The notes beneath the pieces were generated by a model, which did no database searches, had not been told where the DNA came from, and saw only the letters and a program-made list of their open reading frames with translations. Below are positions 34,301-45,887 of a stretch of 64,000 bases of DNA, piece by piece; within the stretch, counting starts at the first letter, position 1, and every line of letters begins with the position of its first letter. Position numbers and translations under genes: made by a program. Origin of the DNA: Doris montereyensis (lineage: Eukaryota > Mollusca > Gastropoda > Nudibranchia > Dorididae); assembly GCA_037039925.1 (NCBI GenBank), contig JAXRKP010000015.1:541501-605500 (forward strand), given 5' to 3'.

Positions 34301-36400
34301 TTCATAGTGGTTTCTTTATCCCATTTAACTCATATTTACATTCATACTTTTGAATACGGGTAGCATAGTCAGCATGGTTCATATATTGGGCTCTACACTC
34401 TCTTTTCATGTCTGGCGCTGAAAGATTTTTTTCTGTCTATTCCCTTTGTATTCGTCATATGCTTGTTCCTACGGGGATTCAATATTTTAATTCATGTCCT
34501 TATTCACCACCACCTTCAACAAGCCCTTTGCCTCACTGTTTATCTTTGAATAGATATGTAACAAAATCTCATTTATTGTGAATTAATTAGGGAATTACAA
34601 AAAAATCAGTCATCAGATCTTTCCTCATTTGTTTTTAGGGTTCTGATCATACTGTCTTTTAAAAAATATTTCTTCCGACCTGCCATATTCACATTGTTTC
34701 ACCACAAATGAATGAATTTGCACTTTGATTTATCTGATATTTTTTCCACAGGAATTAGCCGAAAGGGCCAGGGAAGGGAAGTTACAGTTACATGAGTTTC
34801 AAGGAGGCAGTTTCAGGTAGGACTAGTTTTTAAAAGGCTCATGTTACTTGTACCGCAAAGCTGGGACGGGCAAGTAAGCGCTTCTGTATACCATAAGTGA
34901 ACCTTTTTTATATTAAATCCTAGAAATGAATGAAGGAAAGAAGAATAAAAATAAAAATACCGAAAGCATTTATTTCTAGATCTAGAAATAGATTTTGTCA
35001 CATCTCTAAAGGCTTAAAGTTCCTTCAAGGCCTTTACCTCCCATAGAGCCGGAGTTTATCGCGGCTTCAATAGCGTGGAGTGGAGGAGTTGAAAATAACC
35101 ACCTCCTGGCCAGGACGCTAGTCTGACCAAGATTTTTACTCCCAAGCTAGTGTTTGTACCCGTTTGCACCTGAGTAGGCACAATTCATCACAAAGATGGG
35201 TCTTGCAATCAATACAACCAGACTGTTTCTGGTCGTTTTCCTGATGCCGTTTTACGTCTTTCTTTCGACACATAAAGCATTGTTTTTTGCGGTCAGGAAG
35301 TCGGAGCCCCACGCTGATCCGCATATAGATTTGTCTGGTCTATGGCAAGGGTGAACAATGAGTCAGGCAAAATAATTTGAAGAAATCAATGGGTTGGAAT
35401 TGATGATCTATGTTCAAAGCAGTGAAATTTGGTCCAGTACGACCAGTAAAAAGCTCAACTTCAACATCTCGACATGTTGAGCTCCAGGGAAACTCCTCCT
35501 CTTCCACACTGGAATCTGTATCAGAAGGTGAATCATCGTTTTGGTCATTGCCAGAAGCGTTGTTAGGCCTAGAAGTGTGATCCACATCATCTTCTAACTC
35601 ATCTCTGTCAATTTCAATATCACTTTCATCATCAATGTCGCCCTCTTCTTCATCAACTGGACTATCATGAGGAGTATCTTGAGTCCCAGAGATTAGGTTT
35701 GATAGAAAATTGAAGGCCATCTTTGAAACTGAATAACTCGTGAACTAGTCAAGATAAAAGCACACAGTAAAGGGAAATCGAAAGTAGAAGTTTCCAGCTA
35801 CAACAAATAGTACTCTTCCGGTGGTTTATTATATGAAGTGATTCTTGGTAAAAATTCTACGGCACTCGGGCGTCCGCGGGTGTTTCGGTATGCAACCATT
35901 GTGGGTGATGTGTGGCGATACGGTAATCAATCAGTTAAACTCTGCTTTCTGGAGAAATCCCGTAACCTTTTTAGGAAAAATGGGGCTGACTTGACACAAA
36001 CATTATGTGAAGTCATTATCGATAGATTTAGTTTTGATTATTACTATATTCAGATTTGTTTACGTTTTTAGTGAATAATATTGTTATCAAGAAGTGTTTG
36101 ACAGTCTTTTCTTGATCTTTTTTCAGTATCTCCAACCTGGGCATGTTTGGAATCAGTGAGTTTACCGCTGTCATTAACCTGCCACAGTTAGCTATAATGG
36201 CCGTAGGGACATCTAGAAACGTAGCCACAATGGAAGGAAATGTCTCGAAAATGACTGTGACCTTGTCATATGACAGCCGCGCTATCAGTGAAGTTGAGGC
36301 AACGCGGTTCCTTGAAGAGTTCAGGCATGTTATTGAGAACCCACACTCTATGGTGGCTGGAACTGGATTAGATTCAGCAGCGGAAGCCTTTGCTTTTTAA
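22199..36400 (+). CDS. PDHX: Pyruvate dehydrogenase complex component X (E3-binding protein), 10 coding exons
   Basis: Coding exons: 22199-22331, 24586-24663, 25622-25722, 30018-30195, 31329-31416, 31726-31935, 32808-32945, 33538-33696, 34752-34816, 36127-36400. All introns are GT-AG and phases match. The product (474 residues after allowing for one missing base) tethers dihydrolipoamide dehydrogenase (E3) to the mitochondrial pyruvate dehydrogenase core. Residues 1-44 are basic and acid-poor at the start, as in a mitochondrial presequence. 46-121 form a lipoyl domain with ETDKA (lipoyl Lys about 87). 164-200 form the E3-binding domain. About 245-474 form the catalytic-type core. The E2 acetyltransferase box DHRxxxG reads DSRAISE (433-439), so the catalytic His is absent, as in vertebrate PDHX. 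This is why I call PDHX rather than DLAT. The start ATG has context AAAATGG. Exon 6 has a one-base frame break. Confidence 0.93.
22582..22726. repeat. 145-bp mini inverted-repeat unit
   Basis: GGCAGGTTTCACAA at one end and TTGTGAAACCTGCC at the other with ~117 bases between. It has the same termini as element Q, so it could be a separate deletion derivative next to Q. Confidence 0.6.
22755..23301 (-). mobile_element. TTAA-targeted element P, copy 1
   Basis: In reverse it starts TTAA-CCCAAGTAG (TTAA at 23302-23305) and shares with the 53.7-kb copy the CGGAAGTGACCT block, CATTGGCTGTTATTT and two GGCCCTATATTTAGGGCC-like palindromes (22788-22805, 22832-22849). TTAA plus CCC ends are typical of piggyBac-type elements. 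The far end is diverged and only approximate. Confidence 0.55.
24586..24663 (+). CDS. PDHX: PDHX exon 2 (lipoyl domain start)
   Basis: Acceptor TTTCTACAG, donor GGTACT. Encodes [18 protein letters not shown] and onward, the conserved opening strand of a lipoyl domain. Confidence 0.95.
24910..25190. repeat. Possible hairpin/MITE in PDHX intron 2
   Basis: TGTCGGTCCACTTGATGGTC near 24920 resembles the reverse complement of the segment ending GACTGGCACCGATA near 25183. The arms are imperfect and no clear target duplication was found. Confidence 0.3.
25622..25722 (+). CDS. PDHX: PDHX exon 3 (lipoyl lysine)
   Basis: Acceptor TTTCAATCCAG, donor GTATGT. Contains [17 protein letters not shown]; the Lys in ETDKA is the lipoyl attachment site in this family. 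Confidence 0.95.
26120..26512 (-). pseudogene. LINE A C-terminal segment
   Basis: Reads [39 protein letters not shown], then [12 protein letters not shown], a tail found after the RT in RTE-like LINEs. A further piece with Lys/Arg-rich text follows at 26070-25910. Confidence 0.8.
26670..27425 (-). pseudogene. LINE A reverse transcriptase domain
   Basis: A 251-codon frame with RT blocks in order: [71 protein letters not shown] and SADDLVLF (usually YADD/FADD). The first catalytic Asp pair region is kept, but the aromatic residue before ADD is Ser. The frame is separate from the endonuclease. Confidence 0.85.
27441..28050 (-). pseudogene. LINE A linker between endonuclease and RT (broken)
   Basis: Overlapping short frames in different phases (28050-27799, 27793-27605, 27740-27441), rich in Lys, Glu and Arg. 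They cover the interdomain linker and show at least two frame breaks. Confidence 0.7.
28080..28871 (-). pseudogene. LINE A endonuclease domain
   Basis: A 263-codon open frame: [78 protein letters not shown]. As in element B, the GDxNA box has Tyr for Asp. A small in-frame difference near VIGKK (28400) suggests local indels. Confidence 0.85.
29008..29215 (-). repeat. LINE A 5' leader monomers, ~70 bp x 3
   Basis: TCAGGGTTAACTCC recurs at 29041, 29110 and 29176 with intervening CCTTTRGTCA and AAGACCAGCCTRCAAGGC blocks. Same arrangement as in LINE B. Confidence 0.8.
29841..29982 (+). repeat. R150 copy 6, just before PDHX exon 4
   Basis: GGTGTGGGCTACTGGTAGG, then CTTCTTTCCTTTCC, GTGGTGGATGCGG and AATGAAACAAAA. 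It ends about 36 bases upstream of the exon 4 acceptor, so part of the exon's branch-site region may be repeat-derived. Confidence 0.8.
30018..30195 (+). CDS. PDHX: PDHX exon 4 (end of lipoyl domain and linker)
   Basis: Acceptor TTGTTTTCAG, donor GTAAGA. Encodes [20 protein letters not shown], closing the lipoyl domain, then a linker ending NPWSM. An R150 repeat ends about 36 bases before this exon. Confidence 0.95.
31329..31416 (+). CDS. PDHX: PDHX exon 5 (E3-binding domain)
   Basis: Uses the acceptor CTTATAG, eleven bases after an alternative TTTAG that would run into a stop. Encodes [20 protein letters not shown] and GPAGALMKG, the peripheral subunit-binding domain that holds E3. Confidence 0.9.
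31726..31935 (+). CDS. PDHX: PDHX exon 6 (proline/alanine linker and core start), frame broken
   Basis: Begins [16 protein letters not shown], then a Pro-rich stretch. In the incoming frame a TAG follows at about 31815. The frame two bases over is open from the Pro-rich stretch and gives the expected [15 protein letters not shown] and [18 protein letters not shown]. One base is missing, most likely in CCACCACCCCCGCC (31784-31797). Confidence 0.85.
32808..32945 (+). CDS. PDHX: PDHX exon 7 (core)
   Basis: Encodes [17 protein letters not shown] and [18 protein letters not shown], 46 codons in phase 0, typical of the E2/E3BP core. Confidence 0.95.
33538..33696 (+). CDS. PDHX: PDHX exon 8 (core)
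   Basis: 53 codons, phase 0. Contains [12 protein letters not shown] and [19 protein letters not shown]. Confidence 0.95.
33797..34214. repeat. Direct duplication in PDHX intron 8
   Basis: GAGAAACATGA...TTGAAGGTCAAATTAG, CTCTGAACTTTCATGTCAT, GGATGAATATTTGATAATGA and GACAAGACAAACAGAA occur once at 33797-33933 and again at 34030-34214. The copies differ by many small indels, so the duplication is old. Confidence 0.8.
34752..34816 (+). CDS. PDHX: PDHX exon 9 (core)
   Basis: Acceptor TTTTTCCACAG, donor GTAGGA. Encodes [19 protein letters not shown], matching the family's KARDGKL...EYQGGSF segment. Confidence 0.95.
35005..35174 (-). mobile_element. SINE fragment inside the piggyBac remnant
   Basis: Reverse reading gives GTGCAAACGGGTACAAACAC, TTGGGAGTAAAAATC, CAGACTAGCGTCCTGGCCAG and CTCTATGGGAGG, the body of the SINE at 18.4 kb without its tRNA head. 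Its insertion truncates the transposase C-terminus. Confidence 0.7.
35175..35720 (-). pseudogene. Internally deleted piggyBac transposase in PDHX intron 9
   Basis: Reverse reading begins at 35720 with about 70 residues rich in Asp/Glu/Ser, then [27 protein letters not shown] and QPIDFFKLF, matching the acidic N-terminus and start of the DDE_Tnp_1_7 region of piggyBac/PGBD proteins. It stops after ~126 codons. Directly downstream, in reverse, is a Cys-rich block with CFMC, CIDC and THLCDELC spacing, the C-terminal zinc-binding motif of the same family. The catalytic middle, several hundred residues long in this family, is gone. Family recognised by motif; no search was done. Confidence 0.7.
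36127..36400 (+). CDS. PDHX: PDHX exon 10 (core C-terminus, stop)
   Basis: Encodes [19 protein letters not shown] and, near the end, [20 protein letters not shown] at 36398-36400. The Ser in place of the E2 catalytic His lies here. Confidence 0.97.
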
Positions 36401-38692
36401 TGTTCACGCTACAATGAATTATGACCCTTTCCTGCCTGGTTTGATGTGATGATAGGACATGACCCGTTCCTGCCCTGTGAGACAGCATACAGTTACAGCG
36501 TTACCGTACTCACTTCTGCTTAACTTCCCAAAGTGAAAATTGATGATTAATACTGATGCTTAAAATAGGATTTTATAAGATGAAAATAGATGTTGTCAAT
36601 AATACCATTGAATTATTTGAAGAATGATCTAATCTTTAAAGATTTTGATATGCAAGACAACTTGACGACAAGAATGTAAGGGAGTTTCCTGAGAATGATT
36701 GATTTAAAAATTTAAAAAAGGGTCCACGAGTGATGAAGGGAACTTGAAGAGTTAGAGTGCAATATTGAACAATAATGGCTTATAGTCTGAAATTTGGATT
36801 GATACTTCATTATATTTGATGTAGAAAAAATAATAACATGGCGTTTTCAAATTATAGAAAGGTATTATCCATAAACTATTAAATTCTTTCATCATCTCGG
36901 AGCCCTCAATTGAATATCGGTGTTACGTCAAAGTGCAAAGTGTTCCACCTATTTTGCTGCAATAAGGTTCTGACCACTGCAGGGGCTTCTAGGACTGATT
37001 GATATGCAGTGTATAGAGCAGGAGAGGGTCCCTTCTAGGAAATGTTCTGTTACGGAAGTTACACCAGTTTAGACTCTAAAGATTTGTGTATATATAAGTG
37101 GTTAACACATGCTAGAGATTTTGAATGTGGAAATGGCTTTTTTCAGTTGGATGGAAGAGAATAAGATTTAACAGTACTTGTTTTTTTTAAAATTGGGATT
37201 ATTCTTATTTTTTTGTTTTTTATTTTATTTTTATATATAAACAGAGTAAAGAAAATTTTGTGTACAAATTATTTAAAGATTTTTGTGTAAATCATCAGTT
37301 AATGATCAAAACTTTCATGGTAAGGAAAATGTATAATGTAATATATACATTTCTTTCCTTGAGGTAAGAGAACTTGTTAGGCACACAAGATCATAGGCCC
37401 AAAAATAGAAGGGATTCTGGGAAGTCCTGAATTTTGAAAGTTACTATTACCACTTAGTGACACAATACACTATTATTGATGGTGACCATGCAGTATATTA
37501 GGGTCTTTAATAAAAATGGTCGATTACGATTACAATTAAAATACTCCTTTGTCAGTAATGTTATTCTCATAATCTGAGGTAGTTAAACGATATGGAGATT
37601 AATTTTGAAACAGAAGACAATATCTGGATTTGTATTATTAAAAATCTATTTTATTTTAAGTTTGGATATTTGGCATTACTGGCTTTCCTTTGATGCAGTG
37701 CAATATGTTTATTTACCCTGGTTCAGTTATAGGCCTACACATGAATTGGAAGCTTATTTTGCAGAAGTTGTCCACTTCACTTGTCTCTGATATGGGAAGC
37801 CTTAAGGAATGGCAGATCCTCTCAGGATCATCCACATTATAGTTTATTATGTGACAAAGCTGCCCTTAGAATGCCAAAAGAGTAGATGATGTGCTTGTAT
37901 TTGTTTTGTTTAATTTGTTGGTAACGGTCGAAATAGGATGAAGATTTTTTAAAAGTATGGTAGTTTCAACTTTGTTTTAAATATTTTTTTACTGTCGCTG
38001 CAAGTTTTCGCTTGTTATTTGAGAACAAAACCCACCCGTGTCTTTGGTATGTGATATGGCACAATAATAGAACATCAGTTTGAATATAATGACTCTCTTT
38101 GTTTTATAAATCATAATGGTGGTTTTGACATAATGTTTACTTTCTCTCTCTCTCTTAACCCCGAAGTCGAAAAAGTTTATTGCAGTGTTAAATTCACTTT
38201 TATTCATGCGTTATCTAGAGGAGGAATCTCTTTCATTCATTGACAAGTTTTGAGGTTTTCGTTTTGTCTTATTTTTAAACGATGACTGAAGATCAACTAA
38301 AAGCGTAAGCATGTAAGTAATGTAATTGTTAATGTTATAGAATAGAAGAAGGGTGATATTTTTAGGGGTTTTACTTATAAGAGTTTGTTGCTTTGTTTCT
38401 AAGGGACATTTTGATACTTTTTTTCTTTTGTGATCAGGAGTCGAGTAAAAAAAATGTTATTTGCTTACTTTGTTCTACTTTTATCTCTATTGCTGTTTAG
38501 TCTTGGAATCTTATGACTTAGTTAGTGTTTCCATTTCACAATTGGAGATGAAACAGTTGTGAAACTACTGCAAGTTAAGTTATTGTTTGTTGAGTTTTGT
38601 CTAGCATTTATACATGTTAATGGGTAAGGAGTGAGGATATTCCAATTTGTCCCCTTTGTTCAATTTTTATTTAATGAAATGTGATAAATAAA
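36401..38692 (+). other. PDHX: Probable PDHX 3' UTR
   Basis: AT-rich, no reading frames of note and no recognised repeats. An AATAAA at 38687-38692, followed by T-rich/GT-rich sequence, is a plausible polyadenylation signal. Other shorter candidates exist, for example near 37510, so the real end is undetermined. Confidence 0.4.
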
Positions 38693-41600
38693 GAATTTCA
38701 TATTCACACGGTTTTTGAGAGAAGTTCATCAGTTCTTTTTTTGTTGTTATATTTGTCAATGTCAGTTTTGTATTTGTGTTGCTCAAACTCATATGATTGA
38801 GACTTTGAAACGGAGACATATTTGACTTGATTCCTATTCATATACACACAAACTGTTTGCATATTAATATTGAGGTGTACATGCATATTTATTAATTGAC
38901 TAAATTCTTCAAGGACAAATGAGAGATAATTGTATCAATATCATCATGTCTTTAAATTTAAAGGGCCTGGTTTACAAAATGTAAGTGTGTTGTTGATTTT
39001 AATTTTAAATAAAATTAAAACCATGTTGAAAAAGTACTAAGTAGTTATTTTTGAGTGTACCTTGTAGAAGTGACTTGGTGGACCCTTACTCTTACAGAAA
39101 CACATGTACCATCAGTGTAAGTAGTGTTTAAAAAACATGTTCCTTAATTGCAGGGAGTAATAGTAAAAAGCTATCTCGCGTCACTGATCAGAAAATAGCA
39201 AGGTGGGAAATGCAGTTTGGAGTACAACATTCATGATAACAATAACATAACTTATAGATTCCACCCAACTCTTGCTTAGTGCTGTTGTTTATTGTTATGG
39301 CGATAAAGTACTGGTAGTTTGATAAATGTACACAAATTGTTCTACATGTACTGCAGTAGCACTTTGTTGGTGAAACTGTCTAAACACGGAAGTCTGTGTG
39401 ACGGAATTTTTCAGGAAAAGCAAAAAATGTATTAGAATTAGATCATCGAAAAAGGGCTGCAAACATTATGTTATGCTTCTGTGATTTCAATTTAATAATT
39501 GTTTTAGTCTTTAAAAGAAAGTCGTAAATGGAAATAAATAATCAGTTGTGCACAAAATGGACGTGCACGTTTAAAAAAATATATTTAAACAAGTCCATTT
39601 CTTTACTTAAGATGTTGGAGTTTCTAAGGTGGGAATAAAAACGGAAATCTGCGTTTAGATCATATGTGTATGTGGAGCCTTTCCATTGGATCAAGGCCTC
39701 CAATATTTACAAAAACATCAAAGAAGCGTGTATTTGATCATTTGAAGGACAAATCTCATATACATGTAATAATATGTAAATGAACTCGCGTAATTAGATT
39801 CAGACAGGTTCACCGACGATTGGATTTATTGAAGTTTAAACCATCTATTAATACTATCATCATGGTGATCTCAGCATGAATTATGGCATAACAGTAATAA
39901 CAATTAATAGCAAGATGAAAAATATGTGAAAGGACCTACTACTACTAGTTACTAGCAGCACCTGCCAGCCATCCATACTGCAGTAGTAAAAAATGTGCTA
40001 AAATTTTGATTTTATGTAATCCCATCACAGCTACATTTATATGTGTAGTGAAATCATTTGACAAGACACAGAGAGAGAAGACTGGTAGTCAAAACACCAC
40101 ACTGCAGTGGTAACAAATGTGCTTTAAATCTTGATTTTATGTAATCCCATTACAGCTACATTTATATCACATGTGTAATGAATTTATCATTAGACAAGAC
40201 AGAGAGAGAGAAGGTGGTGGTAGGAACAAGTTAAAACCATCAGTTTTTTTAAACAAATATTTTATTATGTACACATGATTTGCTATACATAAGACGTGTT
40301 AAGCCATTAACGGCGGGTACATGGGAAAACACTAAAACAAAATAAGAAAATATGCATTGCATGTCGCTAATAAAAAGAAGTTGAGATAACGAAAGTGTGC
40401 AAACCCAGCATGTGGACTAAGTTGTCAATGATTTAAACTAGTTGAACCAAAATATTTTACCGACGCTGAAGGACAGAGGTATATAAGTATCCTTTTTTAA
40501 AATTTTAACTAGAATGTTGTTACAGCAAATATAAATTAGAAATTAGAAGAAGAAAATAAAATAGCTGTTGAGCTTTAAAGGTAATTTTTTTTTTTTTACA
40601 TGAATTTTTAGTCATATTTGAATGGGTACAACATTTTTGTCCTTTCACTTTCCAATCAATAAAGAAATGATATCAAAGTAAATTTTTTTTTCATGACTAC
40701 AAATGCAATAATTGTAAAGATATACAACATTATGGCCTGCCATAATTGCGGGACAATTCTCCATCCAACCCCTCAAACCATGACAATTACTATTACAAAA
40801 ACAACAATGTCTGAGAAATTTTATCCCTTCATATATGTGAATTATTATATCAAACCCTACAAAAATTGCACATTGGAATAGCAGCACTGTATCATACGAG
40901 CCTGACCTTTCGATGCCGTCTGCTAAGTAAAAAAAAAAAAAAAAAGCAAATCAAGAAAATTAATGATTTTAATATTTTTTAGAAATAAAAAATCAAAGAC
41001 ACTACTCCCCCCCCCCCCCAAACTTTCATTGTGTGTATAAATAATACATACAAAAAACAACACCGGCTTAGAAACATTATGACCATGAATAGAAATTTTA
41101 AAAATGAAGCCTATGTAAGGTTAATGTTACATTGTTGTAGGCGGTATGACATTAACACAGACAGTTAAGCAGGGAGGGAATGGGGAAAATATGCATGACA
41201 TGTATATATAATATATGCATGTAATAACAATAACAGTATTAGTATTACATGTGTACTGGTTTATGCATATATAGATCTAGTTGAAATTTTATCCCCTTCC
41301 GATAGATTCAATCAAAGTCAAGTTAATTCATCCCTTTTCTTTCCCCTTCAAGCACAAAATCGGTGATGGTAATAGTACAAATCTGTCGAAAATTTTGTCT
41401 CTATGAAGAAGAGAAAAGCTGGGAGTGAAGGAATGAAGAATAGACAAAGCATTTCACCTTTTATTTTCATTATAGTTATACTATAGCCCATCAAGAATGG
41501 TGAGATGAAAGCTGAAGCTGGAGTTATTTAAAGCCAGATTTCCTACTTGCTTAGAAATACATAACAGGAAAATTATGACTTTTCCTTCTCATTATGAAAC

Positions 41601-44600
41601 AGTCGGCATCATATGATTGTAATGTGATACATGTATTATGGTTCCTTGTAGTTGCTGATTAAGACACAATCTTAAGTTAATTCAAAACCTTTATCACCAT
41701 ATCTCTTGGTTATGCTCTTCTTAAAACTTGTACTGTCAGCAGCAAACACAGGAGTAAATAAACGTAAACAAAAAAAGAAGCAATCAATCAACACATTGTT
41801 TTATGCTGTATTACTGTCATACCAGGTGTAAACTTCTGTAAAGCCATCAGATCACATCTTTAGCCGCCTGATGACAACACTCAAACCAATAAATTTCCAA
41901 GACAATTTCAATTATAACTTAAATTACACAAAGCCCTCCTATCTTTATTGCTTTCTTCAATTTTCAATACTGAAACTTACACGCATTTCCTGATTTAACA
42001 GCATTGCACCCATCCTCGCAAAACTACAACTGCTGCCACTTCTGCAGATTTATCATAATCATTTCTAGTCCTCATGACGACAAGAAGAAAAGCTGCTGAA
42101 ATGGGTAAAGCGTTTTTTGTCACGACAAAGATCTTAAACTTTGTGCAACATTACCAAATCCCAATAAAATAAATGATTTCATGTTAAAACATCAGGAAGA
42201 AAGTGCGTGTAATGAGAACAAAACTTTCATTTTCCCAATTTCACTTTCCTTTCGATGCATCTTGATGTAATGCTTGGAAATTTGTCTATCCCCTCCCTTT
42301 GTTCTTACTTTTTGTGGTAATCAAAAGAAATGGATGTAGCTACACAGTTAACTATCAAATTTGTGTTAAGTTATCATTACCATTCAGTTTTGTTCACATT
42401 TCCTTTTTCCTACTCCAAGATAACACACATTACTATGCATTGCAACTTTTCGTATAGTATAGTGCTATAGTTATACCCAATTGTAGTTGTTGCTAAGACA
42501 ACATTAATCCTGTCCCTACTACCATTCTTCCGTGTATGGATTAAGTGTCTTCACCATGTGGCCAACGATGTGATAAGTGAGCTATGAGTCAGAATGAGGG
42601 TGAAGAAGACAGGGTGCCAGGACAAGGGCATGTGAGTGTATAGAAGTATGTACATGAACATGAAACTGTCGTATGGTCATGGGGAAACAACATTTTAAAA
42701 TCAATGAGAACAAAACCAACTATGAAACAATGCTTTTGATAAGATGCTCTCAGGTAGAGGAACTTCTTCGCGACAAAATGTCACGTTTAAACAAACAGAC
42801 AAACAAAAACTGGGCAATAAAAAAGCACAGAGACTACAATTTTCCATAATCAAAAGTATGAATATCATGAGACAAATGTGGGAAAACTTAATAAAAATGA
42901 CTGCATGGTGGAATATTGAATAAATTCCAGTTGAAAAATCCGGAATAAAATAATAAAAAATTTGTGCAGATCTTCAATTGCACTGAAGACTAATTCAAAA
43001 GGATTAAGATTAAGTGATGCAATTGACATTTCTTAAAAAGCATTCTCCACAAAGGATCCTTCAGGAATTCAAGTCCATAAGTTACAGAATGAACAAGGCA
43101 AGATTTTCAACATCAACAGACTTTAATATGAGTACAAAAGTGGCAGTTTTATTCCCAACATTGAATGTACAATGTCAGATTGAGGGCAAGACAAAGTTGA
43201 TACAAAAAACATGAAAAATAAAAACAACACAATTATTACATAATGTGTTTGTGAGCTTATCAAAACCTTTTGTGAATTTATCTGATCTGCCATCATGATA
43301 CAGAAATTGTAAATGACAGAAGTCCATAACGAACTAAATAGTAAATGTTTCTTAAATTTAAGGCCGTTATGGCTCCTTCAGCTGGAGCTTGTTTTTATAG
43401 CACAGAGCAAAACTGATGATAATGCATCACTTCTGTGCAGGACGCTAATCTGTTGCAGGTTTTTAACTCGAGCTGATGCCAGAATCTATTGGACATGCCT
43501 TATGTGGGGAATGCCTGTTAAGTCTTTCCCAAGGAAAACAATGTTGAATCAATTTCTAATGACGATGAGCATTTTTAGTAATTTCATATTCTTTTTTTCT
43601 TACAAAAAGAATCTAAATGACATGTGCCAGGAATTGATCAATGAAGACTTCACCTCATTAACTAAATCTTTAACACTGACGCAGTACACAATACATTGGG
43701 CAAATGTACAATAAAAGCAAAACTATGTCTAAATATATATTTGTTATAAAAATAAAAATATCTGACGGCAACAATTGAGAAAGAGCAAATCCAGAACAAA
43801 TCAACAATGCAATTTTAAGACTTCATGAGAGAATACAACATATTTGATGTAGACCTAAAGCATTATCAAAGTGGTAGTGAGCACTTATGTTTATTTATTT
43901 TCTTCTCCGCTTTCCTTTTATTGATATCTTTTTTATTTTTCATTCTTAGTTTTTGCCTCTGAATTAAATTAGAGAAAGGTAAACCGATTTCAACACGATC
44001 AACGTAAACTGAAATATTCATAACTTTGCTAAAGGTACTATTTGTACCATCTGACAGCACAGCACTCTGAGGAATCAAAAGTATTTACGAAATTCATTTT
44101 TTTCTGTTTCATATGTCATTCTTGTTTACAAAAGCAAATCTGTATATTGGATAAAGGGCTCACAACATATTGCTACAGTTCTGATGAAAATACAAAATGG
44201 ACACCAAATTTTAAACTTTTCTTGCATAAAGCGGGTAGACGTTTACCTGATCAGTGATATATATGGTAAAACTATACGGGTTGACAAAAATATTATTATC
44301 ATAATGTATGTTGTTTTCAAGATAATCTTGAAAAGTCCATTCATTGCTATGCATGAGAACATCTTATCTGTTTACCTTCCTGAAAAATTTGGTTTGTGGC
44401 ACCTACATTATTTTTAATCAAAGCCGAGAAAAAAATATGGAATCAGCATATGTGAAGAGAAGATAGACCTGATGAGTTTACATAGTATATCCCCTCCACA
44501 AGGTGAATGGTGTAGTAGAACAGCAGGTTGAGTGCACCCCATTAAGATCCTGAGAATAACCTTCTCTTTCTGATGACAGGTACACACTAGCCGCATGAGA

Positions 44601-45662
44601 AAAAAGAGAGCAGAGTTTCTCTCCTATTGAAAAAATTATTGTCAGCAAAGACTTAGTCTGTTGCCATTCTAACTAGTGCCTGTGTGATTACACTCTAAGA
44701 CCCTACATAATCATTGTAAAATGACATTTTTAAGAAATACACATACAATAAACAAAAATCTTTATGTTTCTGCTAAATTAATTGAAATCTATCATAGAGT
44801 GAGGTTTTTCTTCTGTATCACAAGTCAAGAAAAGATTTGTCAGGCATAGATTAAAAAATAATAATGAACAAATCACTGTTTACCTTACATGAAGAAAAAG
44901 TTAAAAAGTAAAAGAGCTCCCTGAATCTTGATGATAGAAATGTCAACACTTTGTTGTCCAAGCAATATGAACAAAAAGTTTAAAATGATGCTTCCCGTAA
45001 AAGAAAGGTTGTGACTTCACATTTAAAACTCCAGAAAGGCACAGCGGCTAACAAAAAAACTTGTTCCATACAAAATCACAATCCTTCCTGGGGTAGAAAA
45101 AATATACCTACGCAAGAAAAAACAAAACAAAACACCTAAACCAAACTTAAAGGATCTACTGCTAAAAAACAACAGACATAAAACTTAAAAGGAAATCTAT
45201 GAATTTCAAAACAGAAAGCTCAACAATTTGGCAAGGAAACCTACTTTTACACGGCTATCATATTAAACAAAGTGCTGATGATAAAAATTTTCATGAAAAA
45301 GATGTGGATGTGAATGAAAGACAGAATATGAGTTGCAATTATTTATGTACAGATACAAAAGGACTAGCAGGGCATCAGAACAACAAAACTGTGAAAAGAT
45401 CAATGAATATAATGAGAAGGATGAGAGGGGTGGGCAAAATAATTGCAAGTAAAAGGAAAGATGTAATATGATCGTCTGATTTAAGATTTAAATTAGTCTG
45501 TGCTATCTATTTGCTTTGGCATTGAGGATTTACCATAATAATTAAAAATTTTTTGCCTTCTGCAATTAAACAATGATATGACATCTTCTTGATTTGGTAG
45601 TTTGGTAACCCTCTCATCTGTCCATTGACATAATATCTGAAATAGTTTCAAAGGTGACCAAG

Positions 45663-45695
<33 letters not shown>

Positions 45696-45887
45696 GATAA
45701 AAGCAACTATGATAGAGATATAAAATGCTTGATATATAGCTTTCTCTTACAATAAACTATAATGTATGTGTGTATAGCGCAACTAAAAGATCATTTAGCA
45801 TGCAAGGTGTAAAGTGCTTGTAGGCTTGAGAGGATGAGCCAACACTGCAGCTGTTTCGACAAATTGTTTTTGTGTTGACATTCTGTT
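38693..45887. other. Gene-free region between PDHX and MOB3 stop codons
   Basis: No coding sequence was recognised on either strand over 7.2 kb. The part near 45.9 kb must include the MOB3 3' UTR, which reads right to left. From about 40.5 kb upward the + strand is A-rich with many A-runs. It contains a 124-bp direct duplication at 39978-40215 and C-runs at about 41008-41020. Confidence 0.5.
39978..40215. repeat. ~124-bp tandem duplication
   Basis: CTGCAGTRGTAAMAAATGTGC, TTGATTTTATGTAATCCCAT and ACAGCTACATTTATAT occur at 39978 and again at 40102, each ending near ACAAGACA with GAGAGAGAAG. Confidence 0.85.

Noticed and set aside
35340..35720. Acidic 126-codon frame as a host gene
   Set aside because: Its second half and the adjacent Cys-rich block match the piggyBac transposase ends, and the middle is deleted.
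22199..36400. DLAT (E2 acetyltransferase) identity
   Set aside because: The catalytic DHR box has Ser for His and the surrounding residues fit PDHX; only one lipoyl domain is present.
43313..43714. 133-codon plus-strand frame
   Set aside because: No family recognised and it lies antisense to the probable MOB3 3' UTR; composition looks like chance.
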